Source: Pseudomonadota bacterium (lineage in GTDB: Bacteria; Pseudomonadota; Gammaproteobacteria; Steroidobacterales; Steroidobacteraceae). Taken from it: a stretch of DNA of 64,000 bases. Location: contig JAJZUT010000004.1 in assembly GCA_021847105.1 (NCBI GenBank), positions 1-64,000 on the forward strand, in the 5' to 3' direction. The notes beneath the pieces were generated by a model. It was not told the DNA's origin and did not search any database. It worked only from the letters and a program-made list of their open reading frames with translations. Position numbers and translations under genes: made by a program. Positions 15,259-24,805 of the stretch are shown piece by piece (position 1 is the stretch's first letter; every line of letters starts with the position of its first letter).

Positions 15259-16517
15259 TGAAGTGGCCCCCTGTTGACGGACGTCCAATAGCGCGATTAA
15301 GCGTACTACCTGGAGGTCATGATGGAACGTCAGAGTCCTCGCCAATATACCGCCGATTTCAAAGCGCACGCGGTCTCGCTCGCCGAGAGTCTCGGAGCCG
15401 CCGGTGCGGCGCGTAAGATTGGGATCTCGTCCAAGACCCTGGCGAACTGGATCGCCCTTGCACGGGCCGGAGGCGTGGTCGGCAATGGCAAACGCCACCC
15501 AGTGAGTGATCTGGAGGCCGAGAATGCGCGCCTGAAAGCCGAGACCGCGCAGTTGCGCATGGAGCGCGATTTTTTTTTAAAAAACGTCGGCGTTCTTCAC
15601 TCGAGAGTCCAAGTGAAGTACGCCTCTCTTGCCTCGCAGCGGACTCACTACCCGATCGGATTCATGTGCCGGATACTCAGCGTGTTGACGTCGGGCTTCT
15701 TCGCCTGGCAGACCCGTCAGCGCACGCCACGCGCCGATGCGGATGCTCTCGCTGGTGAAGCGATCATGCAAGTCCACAAGGCAACCCGGCGGCATTATGG
15801 GCGTCGGCGCGTCACGCATGCACTGCGCGCCCAGAGCTGGTCGGTCAATCCCAAGGGCGCACGTCGGTTGATGCGCGAACAAGGCCTGCGAGGCGTGCGT
15901 AAAGGGCGCTTCGTGCCGCGTACCATCAACGGCGCTCATCGGCGCGCCATCGCCCCGAACGTGCTGCAGCGGCGATTTACTGTCGGCACAACAGTCGCAG
16001 CCTCGACGAGCAACATCACCTACGTTGCCACTCAAGAGGGCGGGCTGTATCTGGCCGTGACCATTGCGCTGAAGACTCGCCAAGTGCTCGGCTATAGCCT
16101 CTCGGACCGGATGCCCGACGAACTCGTGCTGAATACCCTGCGCAATGCCCGTCACTGTGAAGCCCCCAGCGCAGGCACCGTGTTTCATTCGAAGCGCGGC
16201 GGTCAATACGCCAGCGATGATTTCCGTGATGCGCTCGGCGTTCTCGGAACGGTTGCCAGCATGGGTCGCAATGGAAATTGTTGGGATAATGCCGTGTCAG
16301 AAAGCTTCTTCGCGTCACTGAAGGCTGAAGAAGTGGCAGAGCCGTGTTCGACGAAGCAGGATGCTCGTCGAACGATCGCACAATACATCCATGGTTTTTG
16401 CAATCCAAGCCTTCTGCACTCATCACTCGGATACTTGTCACTCGACGAGCACGCGCGCAGAATGCAACAGGCCGCTCAAATAGTGTCTATGAGGTCCGCC
16501 GCGTAGGGACCACTTCA
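15259..16517 (+). mobile_element. IS3-family insertion sequence with imperfect inverted ends
   Basis: The left end reads TGAAGTGGCCCC from 15259 and the right end, read on the minus strand from 16517, TGAAGTGGTCCC, so 11 of the first 12 bases match. The element is about 1.26 kb, normal for IS3. It holds one long ORF covering both usual frames (orfA and orfB). The bases flanking the ends (TTT left, CTG right) show no matching 3-bp target duplication, which suggests an old or rearranged insertion. The right inverted repeat overlaps the ORF stop. Confidence 0.85.
15319..16506 (+). CDS. IS3-family transposase, fused frames, catalytic residues changed
   Basis: The 395-residue ORF begins with the OrfA helix-turn-helix (YTADFKAHAVSLAESLGAAG, then ARKIGISSKTLANW) and a leucine-zipper region (LEAENARLKAETAQLRMERD), then continues in the same frame into OrfB with the HTH_21 and integrase core. 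Normally orfA and orfB are separate and joined by -1 slippage. Here a T9A6 run (15570-15584) lies at the junction and the frame stays open. The DDE triad is damaged: the usual TDITY is SNITY (Asn232), HSDRG is HSKRG (Lys292), and only Glu328 in GNCWDNAVSESFF is kept. The usual DLFSR is ALKTR. The protein should not catalyse transposition. GGAGG precedes the ATG. Confidence 0.88.
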   Translation: MMERQSPRQYTADFKAHAVSLAESLGAAGAARKIGISSKTLANWIALARAGGVVGNGKRHPVSDLEAENARLKAETAQLRMERDFFLKNVGVLHSRVQVKYASLASQRTHYPIGFMCRILSVLTSGFFAWQTRQRTPRADADALAGEAIMQVHKATRRHYGRRRVTHALRAQSWSVNPKGARRLMREQGLRGVRKGRFVPRTINGAHRRAIAPNVLQRRFTVGTTVAASTSNITYVATQEGGLYLAVTIALKTRQVLGYSLSDRMPDELVLNTLRNARHCEAPSAGTVFHSKRGGQYASDDFRDALGVLGTVASMGRNGNCWDNAVSESFFASLKAEEVAEPCSTKQDARRTIAQYIHGFCNPSLLHSSLGYLSLDEHARRMQQAAQIVSMRSAA

Positions 16518-16778
16518 CTGGCCAGATTTACGCTGCGCCGCCAAGTGTTGGGCCCACCAGGCTCGGATGTCTTCCCGCCGCATGGAAGGTGAAAGTCGGT
16601 TCCTCGCCATCGGCACACTCCTCCTGCGTCAGTACGTGACGCTGAGTGTTCCCGGAAATACCTTCAGCCAATAGACGCAGATTTCCGGACGGATACTCGT
16701 CACCTCGTGTACGCTCAGGGCGGTCGACCGTTATTAGAGTGACAATCGCTCCGCCGCGTGCCTGAAGGAAGCCACTCG

Positions 16779-17729
16779 ATGCCTCGCCTGGTCCAGATCC
16801 GCCTCACAGCCCTGCGCCCACTGTTGCTGGCCACAGCAACGACCCTCCTCGCCGCGTGTGCCGCACAGGTACGCGTGGCGCCAGCGTTCTATGCGCCACC
16901 TGCCGCCGTCGTACAGGTCCGCATCGCTCCGCCTCCCCTGCCCGTCTACGTGCAACCACCCTGCCCGGTCGCGGGGTGGATCTGGACTCCGGGATACTGG
17001 CGATGGGGTCCTGCCGGATACTTCTGGGTCCCGGGAACCTGGGTGGCGCCCCCCAGGGTGGGACTCCTATGGACTCCGGGTTACTGGGGCTTCGTTGGCG
17101 GCCTTTACCTGTGGCATGCCGGATACTGGGGCCCGCACGTCGGATTCTACGGTGGCGTGCATTATGGATTCGGATACGACGGCGACGGCTACCTCGGCGG
17201 ACGCTGGGTCGGTCGCGAATTCCTCTATAACCGGGCAGTCACCCGGGTCAACGTAACGATCATCCATAATACCTACAACGAAACCGTCATCAACCGCTTC
17301 AATGTGAACCGGGTGAGCTATAACGGCGGCCCCGGCGGCGTGTACGCCTCGCCTTCGGTACAGGAACGTCGGGCACAGCAAGAAAGACATTTCCCTCCCA
17401 CTTCCATGCAGCGTCGCCAGGTGTACCGCGCGCAGCGCGAGCCCGCACTGCTCGCCCGCGAGAACCGCGGGCGGCCGGCAATCGCTGCCACCGTGCGCCC
17501 AGGCGCATTCCATGCGCGGGGAGTAATCCGCGCACGAGGCGCCGTTCGACCCCTATACAACCGTCATGCGCCTCGGCGCAATGAACAGCGATGGAACCGC
17601 ACCGCAAGACCGCGGTACGCACCCCGAGCGAAGTACCTGCAGAGACGGCCACATCCCGGCCGCTATCGACGCCCGCTCCGGCGAAACCCAAACCGCAAGG
17701 AGCAACGGCGGCGTAAACATCCTGGATAG
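16779..17729 (+). CDS. YXWGXW repeat lipoprotein
   Basis: The 316-residue protein has a signal peptide with a lipobox (TTLLAACAA; Cys near residue 27), so it should be lipid-anchored in the envelope. The next ~110 residues carry three or four Y/W-rich repeats (WIWTPGYWRWGPAGYFWVPG, LLWTPGYWGFVGGLYLW, HAGYWGPHVGFYGG) of the YXWGXW type. The C-terminal 130 residues are very basic, rich in Arg, Pro and Asn, and probably disordered or bound to DNA or polyanions. The family occurs widely in proteobacteria without a known role. The ATG at 16779 follows an AAGGAAG; GTG 16758 is an upstream alternative. The gene stands alone just after the IS element. Confidence 0.8.
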   Translation: MPRLVQIRLTALRPLLLATATTLLAACAAQVRVAPAFYAPPAAVVQVRIAPPPLPVYVQPPCPVAGWIWTPGYWRWGPAGYFWVPGTWVAPPRVGLLWTPGYWGFVGGLYLWHAGYWGPHVGFYGGVHYGFGYDGDGYLGGRWVGREFLYNRAVTRVNVTIIHNTYNETVINRFNVNRVSYNGGPGGVYASPSVQERRAQQERHFPPTSMQRRQVYRAQREPALLARENRGRPAIAATVRPGAFHARGVIRARGAVRPLYNRHAPRRNEQRWNRTARPRYAPRAKYLQRRPHPGRYRRPLRRNPNRKEQRRRKHPG

Positions 17730-18185
17730 TCCACCCTTCCGAGGGCACAGTACACAAATCGCAGACTCGACGATTTGCGCACTTCCAAAACGTCCGGTCT
17801 GGTGCAACAGCGCCTCCCCACGACACCCCACGAATGGCTGGCTGAGCATTCCCCACGAGATCTGCCCTCGACCACACAATTTCGGCGCGAGAGGCATGCT
17901 GAACGCCCAAACGCTCCCAAACAGATCGTCTATGGCGGATGATCCCGGGTCTCTTCCCGTACCCGCGAAACCGCACTGCAGAGAAATTTAGTTGTAACTC
18001 TTTCCGCTCAACCTCCGTCCACCCGACAATGCATTTCCGTGACTTCGGTGCCGGGATCCGCCGGTCACTTTTACGCACGCGCCTCAGAATCACAACGGAC
18101 TCCGCCGGGTAGAAACGCCGAGGTACGGCGCGCAACAGTGTCCTAAGACAGCGCTCCAATCAAAAAAGGCCCCCGAGAACCAAGC
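17730..18185. other. Gap without a supported gene
   Basis: This stretch lies between the convergent YXWGXW and marR genes. Open frames exist on both strands but carry no recognisable domain. No clear terminator was found. Confidence 0.4.
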
Positions 18186-18716
18186 CTATTTGTGTTTACC
18201 CTTCACGCCAACTCCCGCTGTGCGTATCGCAACCCCTTCCTTTCGGCTCCCGATGGACCTCAAGTCCGCCGCCCCCCCGTCCAACACAATTGCCTTCTCC
18301 TTGATACGCCGCAGAACACTCATACACAATCGAACTTCCCTCTCCGGGATGCCTTCCATAAGCTCTATACTCAAGCGCGTCGCCACCGCATCGATCTGTT
18401 CGAGCAACGCTCGCGACTTACTCCGAAGATGTACTGTCTTGCAGCGTCTATCCGTCTCCGACTCGCGCCGCTCGATCCAGCCGTCGGCCGCCATGCGATC
18501 CAGCAGCCGCGCCAAGGTCGGATTCTCGACACCCAACCGCTCCGCCAATTCCCCCTGCGTCATCCCATCCGCAGCACGCGAAAGCTTTAGCAGAGTAATC
18601 CACTTGGCCTGACTCAATCCCAATGGCTTGAGACGCTGATCGAGTCGATAACGCCATGCACGCCCGGTTTCACCCAATAGAGTACCGAACCCGGGACCCT
18701 CAGCACCATTTTGCAT
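18186..18716 (-). CDS. MarR family transcriptional regulator
   Basis: The 176-residue protein has the MarR winged helix-turn-helix: WRYRLDQRLKPLGLSQAKWI, TLLKLSRAADGMTQGELAER, LGVENPTLARLLDRMAADGW, IERRESETDRRCKTVHL. The DxR wing (ETDRR) is intact. It is encoded on the same strand as, and directly downstream of, an RND efflux operon, though 174 bases separate it from the end of the pump gene, so it may have its own promoter. MarR proteins next to pumps usually repress them and respond to small phenolic ligands. A 12-bp palindrome upstream of the pump operon (24794-24805) is a candidate operator. The C-terminal 25 residues are basic and extend beyond the usual family end. Confidence 0.9.
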   Translation of the reverse strand: MQNGAEGPGFGTLLGETGRAWRYRLDQRLKPLGLSQAKWITLLKLSRAADGMTQGELAERLGVENPTLARLLDRMAADGWIERRESETDRRCKTVHLRSKSRALLEQIDAVATRLSIELMEGIPEREVRLCMSVLRRIKEKAIVLDGGAADLRSIGSRKEGVAIRTAGVGVKGKHK

Positions 18717-18890
18717 AACTTTCGGCCTCAGAAGTCACTAGAACAAAGTCTCTACAATTTCAAACACCGACGTTACTGCATTTTCTTCGCCGTCCAGACC
18801 CCTGATTCTCCCGCCACACTCCTGCGCCGAATGAACTCTGGTAAACCTCAAGAGGAGAAATTAAAGCTCACAAATAACCCGTTCATGCGA

Positions 18891-21800
18891 TTACAACTTT
18901 CCAGAAGCACCACCGTTTCGTCGGTCACGCGCCAGGTACGTATAAAACACTGGCACCATGTAGAGCGAGAACAATGCGCCAATCGCAAGACCGGCCGCAA
19001 TCACGAGTCCCATATCAAATCTGCTCACCGCCCCAGGACCCGTCGCAAAAACCAAAGGCAGCGCACCAAACACCATCGCACCGGTCGTCATGAGAATCGG
19101 ACGCAGACGGATACTCGAGGCCTTCTCCACTGCAGCATGGCTGTCAAGTCCCTCAGTCTCCTGAATCACATTGGCGAATTGCACAATCAGGATTCCCTGC
19201 TTAGTGATCAGCCCAATGAGAGTAATCAGCCCAACCTCAGTGTATATATTGATGGTCGCAGCACCGAGATAGAGAAAAACGAGCGCACCACTGATCGCCA
19301 TCGGTAGAGTCACAAGCACGATCAACGGATCACGGAAGCTCTCAAATTGCGCCGCAAGCAGCAGGTAGACGAGCAACACAGACAGCACAAACGTAACGAC
19401 AATCGCGTGCCCCTGCTGCACGTACTGTCGCGACTCGCTCGCATAATTGATGCCGAATCCGGGCGGGAGTATTTTCTTCGCTTCGGTTCGCAAATAGGAG
19501 AGCGCTTGACCGAGTGATACACCAGGCGCCATAACGCCCTGAATTGTCGCCGAATTGAGCTGCTGAAACTGCGGCAGATACTCCGGCTGGACTTCCGAAT
19601 GCACGCTAATCAACGTTGACAGCGGCACTAACGCACCGGTTTCGCTGCGGATGTAATAACCTCGAAGCATCGAGGGATCCGAGCGGAAACGGTCCGATAC
19701 CTGTGGAATGACTTTGTAACTCCGCCCTGAAATGTCAAATCGATTTACATAGTTCCCACCGAGCAATGGTTCGAGATTACCCGCTATTTCCGCCATGTTG
19801 ATGCCGAGATCGCCGGCTATATTGCGGTTGACATGCAGCACAACCTCGGGGGAATCATATCGTAGATCCTTGCTGAGAAATGCAAATCGGCCGCTTTGCA
19901 TTGCTTTGCCAATGAGATCATTGGCAACTTGGTCTATTTTTCCAAAGCGAGTGCTAGAGGTAACGACGAATTGCACCGGAAATCCCCCGGCTGAACCCGG
20001 GAGCGAAGGCTTTGCAAAGGCCGCAGCCTGTACGCCAGTGAGCTCATTGAGCTTCTGTTGGAGCTCTGGCATCAACGCCATCTGTGTGATGTTCCGTTGA
20101 CTCCACGGTTTGAGTCGCATGCCACTGATCAGGGCATTATCTGCGGCGCCGCTAAACGATATGCCGTTGATCTGAAAGACCCGCTTGGTCTCCGGAAAAC
20201 CCCTGAAAATGCGAGCGATCTGACGCGAAAAATGGTCCAAGTAATGCAGTGTCGCCGTCGCCGGCCCCGTCGCCGAAACGAGAATGAGCCCCTGGTCTTC
20301 GGTTGGAGCCAACTCGCTTGGCGTACCGAGAAATAAAACCGGAATTGATACGAGAACCGCAGCGGCAACCACCAGCACGGCCGAGCGATACTTAAGAATG
20401 GCGCCGAGCGATCGATCGTAAGTACGACGAAGTTTTTCATACCCGACATCGAGCGCATGCGCGAATCCGTGCGCCGCCACGGGACGCAAAACCTTCGACG
20501 AAAGCATCGGCGAAAGAGTCAGCGCAATGACCGCAGACACCGTAACGGTGAACACAAGGGTAAAGGCGAACTCCGAAAACAGGCTTCCTGTCAATCCGCC
20601 GGTCAGTGCAATGGGTGCAAAGACCGCTGCCAACGTCGTTGCCATGACGATGATGGGACTACCCAGCTCCCGCGCCCCGCGAATCGCTGCGTCAAACCCA
20701 CTCATCCCCTCTTCCATATGTCGGTGAATATTCTCAACAATGATGATAGCGTCATCAACGACCAATCCAATGGCAAGAACGACCGCAAGCAGCGTGATCA
20801 AATTGATTGTGTAACCGACCGCCACCATGAAAGTTCCACCGCCAATGATCGCAAGCGGTATGGCGACGGCCGGAATGAGAAGCGAACGCAGTGAACCGAG
20901 AAACAGAAAAATTACTATAACAACCACAACGAGAGTGATCGCAATGGTCGTCATGACCTCATGGATCGACTTCTGAATATACACACTTCCGTCATACGGA
21001 ACGGCCGCCTTGATCCCCGGGGGAAGTGATCGCTTCAGGCCCGCAAACGCCTTATGCACTCCGTTAGCTACCGACAAGCTGTTCGCATTAGGCGTAGCAA
21101 AAACACCGATAAAGACCGCAGGCGCACCGTCATAATAGACCGCCTGATTGTAATTCTGGCCGCCCAGTTCCACCCTTGCGATATCATCCAAGCGCACCAG
21201 TGTTTCCCCGGAGTGCGCCACAACGAGATTGCGAAACTGACTCGCACTGTGCAGAATGGTGTCCGCCCGAATAGGACGCGCAATCAGCGTGGAGCGGGTA
21301 CGGCCCACCGCACTTATATAGTTGTTCGCCGCGAGCGCCTTCGCCACATCGGCCGGTGTAACCCCGAGCGCAGCCATTCGATTCGGATTGAGCCAGACCC
21401 GCAGAGCAAAGCTATCTCCGCTGGGACCCGTTCCAGCCGGTACAATCTGCGCCTGACCGACACCACGCACCCCCTGAATCTTCGGTTGCACGACTCTCAA
21501 TACATAGTCGTTCACCTGCTGCTGTGTAAGCCTCCTGCTGTAGAACGCCAGGTACATCAGCGCGGTCTGATTGCCGACTGTTTCATTGATCACCGGCGCT
21601 TGCGTGCCGGATGGCAGCTGGTTCTGAACCTGCTGCACTTTGGACATGATTTGGGCAACGGCGGCATTCGGATCGTAGTTGAGCCGCATATGGACCACGA
21701 TAGTCGACACGCCCTGCGAACTCGTGGCTGTCATGTAGTCGATACCAGGAGCAGAGGCGATCGCCTGCTCGAGTCGCGCAGTGACGAATCCGAGCACCGT

Positions 21801-21971
21801 AGCGGAACTCGCTCCAGGATACGCGGTTGTCACAGTCACCAGCGTGCTCGTGACTTTCGGGTACTGACGGACCGCCATTTCCGTCCAAGCGCGCAATCCC
21901 AGTAGCAGAATTACCAAGCTCAACGAGGTTGCAAGCACCGGCCGCCGTACGAAAATGTCCGTAAATCGCAT
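18891..21971 (-). CDS. RND efflux pump inner-membrane transporter (HAE1/MexF-like)
   Basis: The 1026-residue transporter starts MRFTDIFVRRPVLATSLSLV, the usual HAE1 lead. It has two large periplasmic loops and 12 membrane helices, including the TM4 proton-relay motif LAIGLVVDDAIIIVENIHRH with the two adjacent Asp residues. The GASSATV and TATSSQG motifs of the porter domain are present. It trades protons for drug-like substrates and works with the adjacent MFP and OMF genes. I chose ATG 21971, 12 bases after the MFP stop; an upstream TTG at 21986 would overlap that stop. The gene is complete. Confidence 0.95.
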   Translation of the reverse strand: MRFTDIFVRRPVLATSLSLVILLLGLRAWTEMAVRQYPKVTSTLVTVTTAYPGASSATVLGFVTARLEQAIASAPGIDYMTATSSQGVSTIVVHMRLNYDPNAAVAQIMSKVQQVQNQLPSGTQAPVINETVGNQTALMYLAFYSRRLTQQQVNDYVLRVVQPKIQGVRGVGQAQIVPAGTGPSGDSFALRVWLNPNRMAALGVTPADVAKALAANNYISAVGRTRSTLIARPIRADTILHSASQFRNLVVAHSGETLVRLDDIARVELGGQNYNQAVYYDGAPAVFIGVFATPNANSLSVANGVHKAFAGLKRSLPPGIKAAVPYDGSVYIQKSIHEVMTTIAITLVVVVIVIFLFLGSLRSLLIPAVAIPLAIIGGGTFMVAVGYTINLITLLAVVLAIGLVVDDAIIIVENIHRHMEEGMSGFDAAIRGARELGSPIIVMATTLAAVFAPIALTGGLTGSLFSEFAFTLVFTVTVSAVIALTLSPMLSSKVLRPVAAHGFAHALDVGYEKLRRTYDRSLGAILKYRSAVLVVAAAVLVSIPVLFLGTPSELAPTEDQGLILVSATGPATATLHYLDHFSRQIARIFRGFPETKRVFQINGISFSGAADNALISGMRLKPWSQRNITQMALMPELQQKLNELTGVQAAAFAKPSLPGSAGGFPVQFVVTSSTRFGKIDQVANDLIGKAMQSGRFAFLSKDLRYDSPEVVLHVNRNIAGDLGINMAEIAGNLEPLLGGNYVNRFDISGRSYKVIPQVSDRFRSDPSMLRGYYIRSETGALVPLSTLISVHSEVQPEYLPQFQQLNSATIQGVMAPGVSLGQALSYLRTEAKKILPPGFGINYASESRQYVQQGHAIVVTFVLSVLLVYLLLAAQFESFRDPLIVLVTLPMAISGALVFLYLGAATINIYTEVGLITLIGLITKQGILIVQFANVIQETEGLDSHAAVEKASSIRLRPILMTTGAMVFGALPLVFATGPGAVSRFDMGLVIAAGLAIGALFSLYMVPVFYTYLARDRRNGGASGKL

Positions 21972-21982
21972 CGCGCCTGCCT

Positions 21983-23086
21983 TCAAAGCGTGCTGTGGCG
22001 ATGAAACACCACGGGTGTTCCGTTGCGCAGCTTTATTTGTCCAGCCGTCACCACAAGCTCTCCGGGTTGCAATCCCTGCAGAATTTCCGTGAGCTTCCCG
22101 CGCGTATGACCGACTTTGACCGGCGTTGCGATTGCAACTTGAAGTTCCTGAGAACCCACCTTGCGATCAGTCACCACGTACACGTAATCCCCAAAGGTAC
22201 TGTAGGTGACTGCCACTGTTGGCACTGCGAGACGACTGTCCGGGACGCCGACTAGAATGGTCGCTTCGCCGAACATCCCCGGGCGTAATTGCCGCTGCGG
22301 GTTCTGTACTATAGCTTCTATCGTCACGTTGCGAGTATTTGGGTTCACCTGCGAATTGATTGCAGAAATCCGGCCAGAAAAGTGCCTACCAGGAAACGCG
22401 TCGACCGTCAGCTCGATTGTTTGGCCTGCCCGGATTAAGCCGCTCTCACTTTGGGGCACAGTGAATTCCGCTCGCAACGGATTCCATACATTTAGTGCGG
22501 CGATTTCCGTACCAGGCAGGAGATACTCGCCAAGACTGATCTGCCGCACTCCCATCCAACCGGAAAAAGGTGCGCTCACCGCCAGCTTCGCAAGCGTTGC
22601 ACGGACACCTTCAACAGCCGCCATGGCACCCTGCTCATCCGCACGGGCGGTGTCCAGAGCGGCGAGACTAGTGGCGCGTGCTGCATATAAGCGGCGAGCT
22701 CGTTGGTAATTAATCCGGCTAAGCGCTTCTTTTGCCCGATCTTGCGCAAGGGTGGCTAACTCGTTCGAATCATCGAGCTGGACCAGTCGTTGCCCCTTCT
22801 TTACGTGCTCTCCTGAATGAAAGTAAATTCCGGTCACCTGTCCGGACAACTGCGGGGCGAGATTGACCCCCGAAGTTGCCACTAGACTAGCTACAGTATG
22901 GATTTCGCGCCGCCACGACACTTTGACGGCTGGCGCCACCGAAACACTGACTTCGTAACGACCGCGATGCATTTGCGCCGCCCGAGCCGTGTGCTGCTGC
23001 CAAAGCTTGAAGCCGCCGACCGACGCGATCACTACCGCAACGATGAGCAGAGTGCGCAGCACGACGCGGCGCTCGGGTGTTGTCAT
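21983..23086 (-). CDS. RND efflux periplasmic adaptor (MFP)
   Basis: The 367-residue membrane fusion protein has one N-terminal membrane segment (LRTLLIVAVVIASVGGFKLW), a barrel-sandwich/lipoyl part (LAPQLSGQVTGIYFHSGEHV, KKGQRLVQLDDS), an alpha-hairpin (about residues 105-160), the second lipoyl half (VSAPFSGWMGVRQISLGEYL), and the beta-barrel and membrane-proximal domains (VNPNTRNVTIEAIV, LRPGMFGEATI). It links the RND transporter to the outer-membrane channel. It lies three bases downstream of the OMF gene and just upstream of the transporter, giving the order OMF-MFP-RND in one operon. Confidence 0.94.
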   Translation of the reverse strand: MTTPERRVVLRTLLIVAVVIASVGGFKLWQQHTARAAQMHRGRYEVSVSVAPAVKVSWRREIHTVASLVATSGVNLAPQLSGQVTGIYFHSGEHVKKGQRLVQLDDSNELATLAQDRAKEALSRINYQRARRLYAARATSLAALDTARADEQGAMAAVEGVRATLAKLAVSAPFSGWMGVRQISLGEYLLPGTEIAALNVWNPLRAEFTVPQSESGLIRAGQTIELTVDAFPGRHFSGRISAINSQVNPNTRNVTIEAIVQNPQRQLRPGMFGEATILVGVPDSRLAVPTVAVTYSTFGDYVYVVTDRKVGSQELQVAIATPVKVGHTRGKLTEILQGLQPGELVVTAGQIKLRNGTPVVFHRHSTL

Positions 23087-23089
23087 CGC

Positions 23090-24688
23090 TTAATACTCCT
23101 CAGCCATTCCGGACTTGTTTCCTCTTGCTGCTGCCGTCGGGGACGGCCGTGCATCTGGCGGTGCTTGTGCCGACCAGCCGCCACCCAGAGAGACAAACAG
23201 GCTTATCGTATCGAGATACCGCTGTGCTTTCGCCTTAATGTATCCGAGACGCGCATTGCTGTATTGCACCTGAGCCGTCAGCAGCGAAAGATAGTCCACA
23301 GCACCGTCCTGATAACTTGTTTCAGCCAAACGCAATGCTCCATGGCTCGCGCCCAAGGCCGCTTGTTCCGCCCTCACCCGCTGTGCATCATGCTCAAGAG
23401 CACGCAAAGCGTCGGCCACTTGCTGAAAAGATCCCAACACCGTTTCGCGGTACGCAGCATACGTTGCGTCGTACGCAGCCACAGCTTGCCGCTTTTGTGC
23501 TTCGAGCGTCCCACCTGCGAAAATCGGTAAAACCAGATCGCCAGCGATGCTCCAGATATTGCTTGCGGCATGTACGAAGGCTCCCGGAGCGGTGCTTTCC
23601 TGACCGAATTGCGCGGTGAGTGTCACTGCGGGATACATCCGCGCCCTTGCAATGCCGACCTGAACGTCTGCGTAACGCAGCTGCGCTTCTGCTGCTCGGA
23701 TATCGGGGCGTTGCTGTAACAGAGTCGATGGGAGGCTCACCGGTATACGGGACGGCAAATGCACGTCGCTCATACGCGGTGCGTGATCTGGCCACTCAGA
23801 GGGCATTTCCCCAACCAGGATTGCGAGCTCATGCCGATATATCGCCCATTGTTGCTCAAGCGAGGGCAAGGTCGCCTCGCTCGATGCGACAGTGCTGCGT
23901 TGGGTGAGCACACTCAGGTAGGGAACGGCACCTAGTCGATATTGCGTCTCGGTCAGTTCGAGTAGCCTCTTTTCGTGCGAAATGATGGACTGAGTTGCTG
24001 CAATTTGCGCGCGAGCTGATGCCGCACCGATAGCGGCGGACGCCACATTGCCGATTAAGGTCAATCGTGCCGCATCGAGCTCATAGCGCCGATAGTTGAC
24101 CTGGGCCTGCTCGCTCCTGAACACCAGCCGATTGACCCCAAAGAAATCCGGGTAGTAGCTGACGTCAAGTCCACCGGAATACAAAGAGTAGACTCTACCT
24201 GGGAAGGAACCACCCGAGCTGGCCGAGGATGTTCGTTGCCGCGAGGCTCCGAGATTACCGTTTACCTGGGGGTAGAAAATTCCGGCTGCCGCGGCCATTG
24301 CCGCCTGCGCTTCGCGAAGGCGCGCCCGCTCCTGGACCAACCCCGGATTGCCCGCAAGCGCCTGATGAATGAGAACATCGAGCGCAGGTGATTCAAATTG
24401 TCTCCACCAGTCGATAGACGGAATCGCGCCATATTCGAAGCGCTGAGCCTTACCGGCTGCTCCGGAAGATCCAACCGTGGCGTGCGGTGAAGGCTCTCGG
24501 GTATAGGACTCGGTCCGAATCTCGGGCAGGGAGTACTTGGGCGCAAACGAACAGGACACCATGCCAAGCAAACACGGGCAGCAGATTGCCAGACGGAACC
24601 CGCGGCCCATTGCCTTTCGCACATCGGGGTGCGGGCGCAACCAGCCGCTGATAGGTATCCCTCTCATGGAACGTATTTTTGAGAGCAT
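23090..24688 (-). CDS. RND efflux outer-membrane factor (NodT/OprM family lipoprotein)
   Basis: The protein has the OMF layout of two TolC-like repeats. Recognisable strings include DWWRQFESPALDVLIHQALA, NPGLVQERARLREAQAAMAA, VSYYPDFFGVNR, VSLPSTLLQQRPDIRAAEAQ, and GSFQQVADALRALEHDA. A lipobox, LLGMVSCSFAP, indicates a lipid-anchored N-terminus. I chose ATG 24688 because AGGGAG lies six bases upstream, but this leaves about 40 residues before the signal core; ATG 24610 starts closer to the signal (MGRGFRLAICC) with AAAGG very near. It is the first gene of the efflux operon and forms the outer-membrane exit duct. Confidence 0.93.
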   Translation of the reverse strand: MLSKIRSMRGIPISGWLRPHPDVRKAMGRGFRLAICCPCLLGMVSCSFAPKYSLPEIRTESYTREPSPHATVGSSGAAGKAQRFEYGAIPSIDWWRQFESPALDVLIHQALAGNPGLVQERARLREAQAAMAAAAGIFYPQVNGNLGASRQRTSSASSGGSFPGRVYSLYSGGLDVSYYPDFFGVNRLVFRSEQAQVNYRRYELDAARLTLIGNVASAAIGAASARAQIAATQSIISHEKRLLELTETQYRLGAVPYLSVLTQRSTVASSEATLPSLEQQWAIYRHELAILVGEMPSEWPDHAPRMSDVHLPSRIPVSLPSTLLQQRPDIRAAEAQLRYADVQVGIARARMYPAVTLTAQFGQESTAPGAFVHAASNIWSIAGDLVLPIFAGGTLEAQKRQAVAAYDATYAAYRETVLGSFQQVADALRALEHDAQRVRAEQAALGASHGALRLAETSYQDGAVDYLSLLTAQVQYSNARLGYIKAKAQRYLDTISLFVSLGGGWSAQAPPDARPSPTAAARGNKSGMAEEY

Positions 24689-24793
24689 CCTTAACTCCCT
24701 GAGTGCGAGTGTCGCAACTGCACGATGGCGTTCGTGCATTGACGGGCCATGTTGCCCCGGGGCGCAACTCGTCGCCTCTCGGAAACCTGATCC

Positions 24794-24805
24794 TTAGCAT
24801 GCTAA
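24794..24805. promoter_or_regulatory. 12-bp palindrome upstream of the efflux operon
   Basis: TTAGCATGCTAA is a perfect palindrome about 105 bases upstream of the OMF start, in the gap between divergent genes (24689-25095). Its position suits an operator for the MarR regulator encoded at the other end of the operon. This is an inference, and no second copy was recognised next to marR. The rest of the gap holds no gene. Confidence 0.4.

Noticed and set aside
17299..18159. Long minus-strand open frame opposite the YXWGXW gene
   Set aside because: It is mostly antisense to a better gene, has no domain, and its start lies in a gap without signals. High GC makes such shadow frames common here.
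21054..21905. 283-codon plus-strand frame
   Set aside because: It is antisense to the RND transporter and has no recognisable domain.
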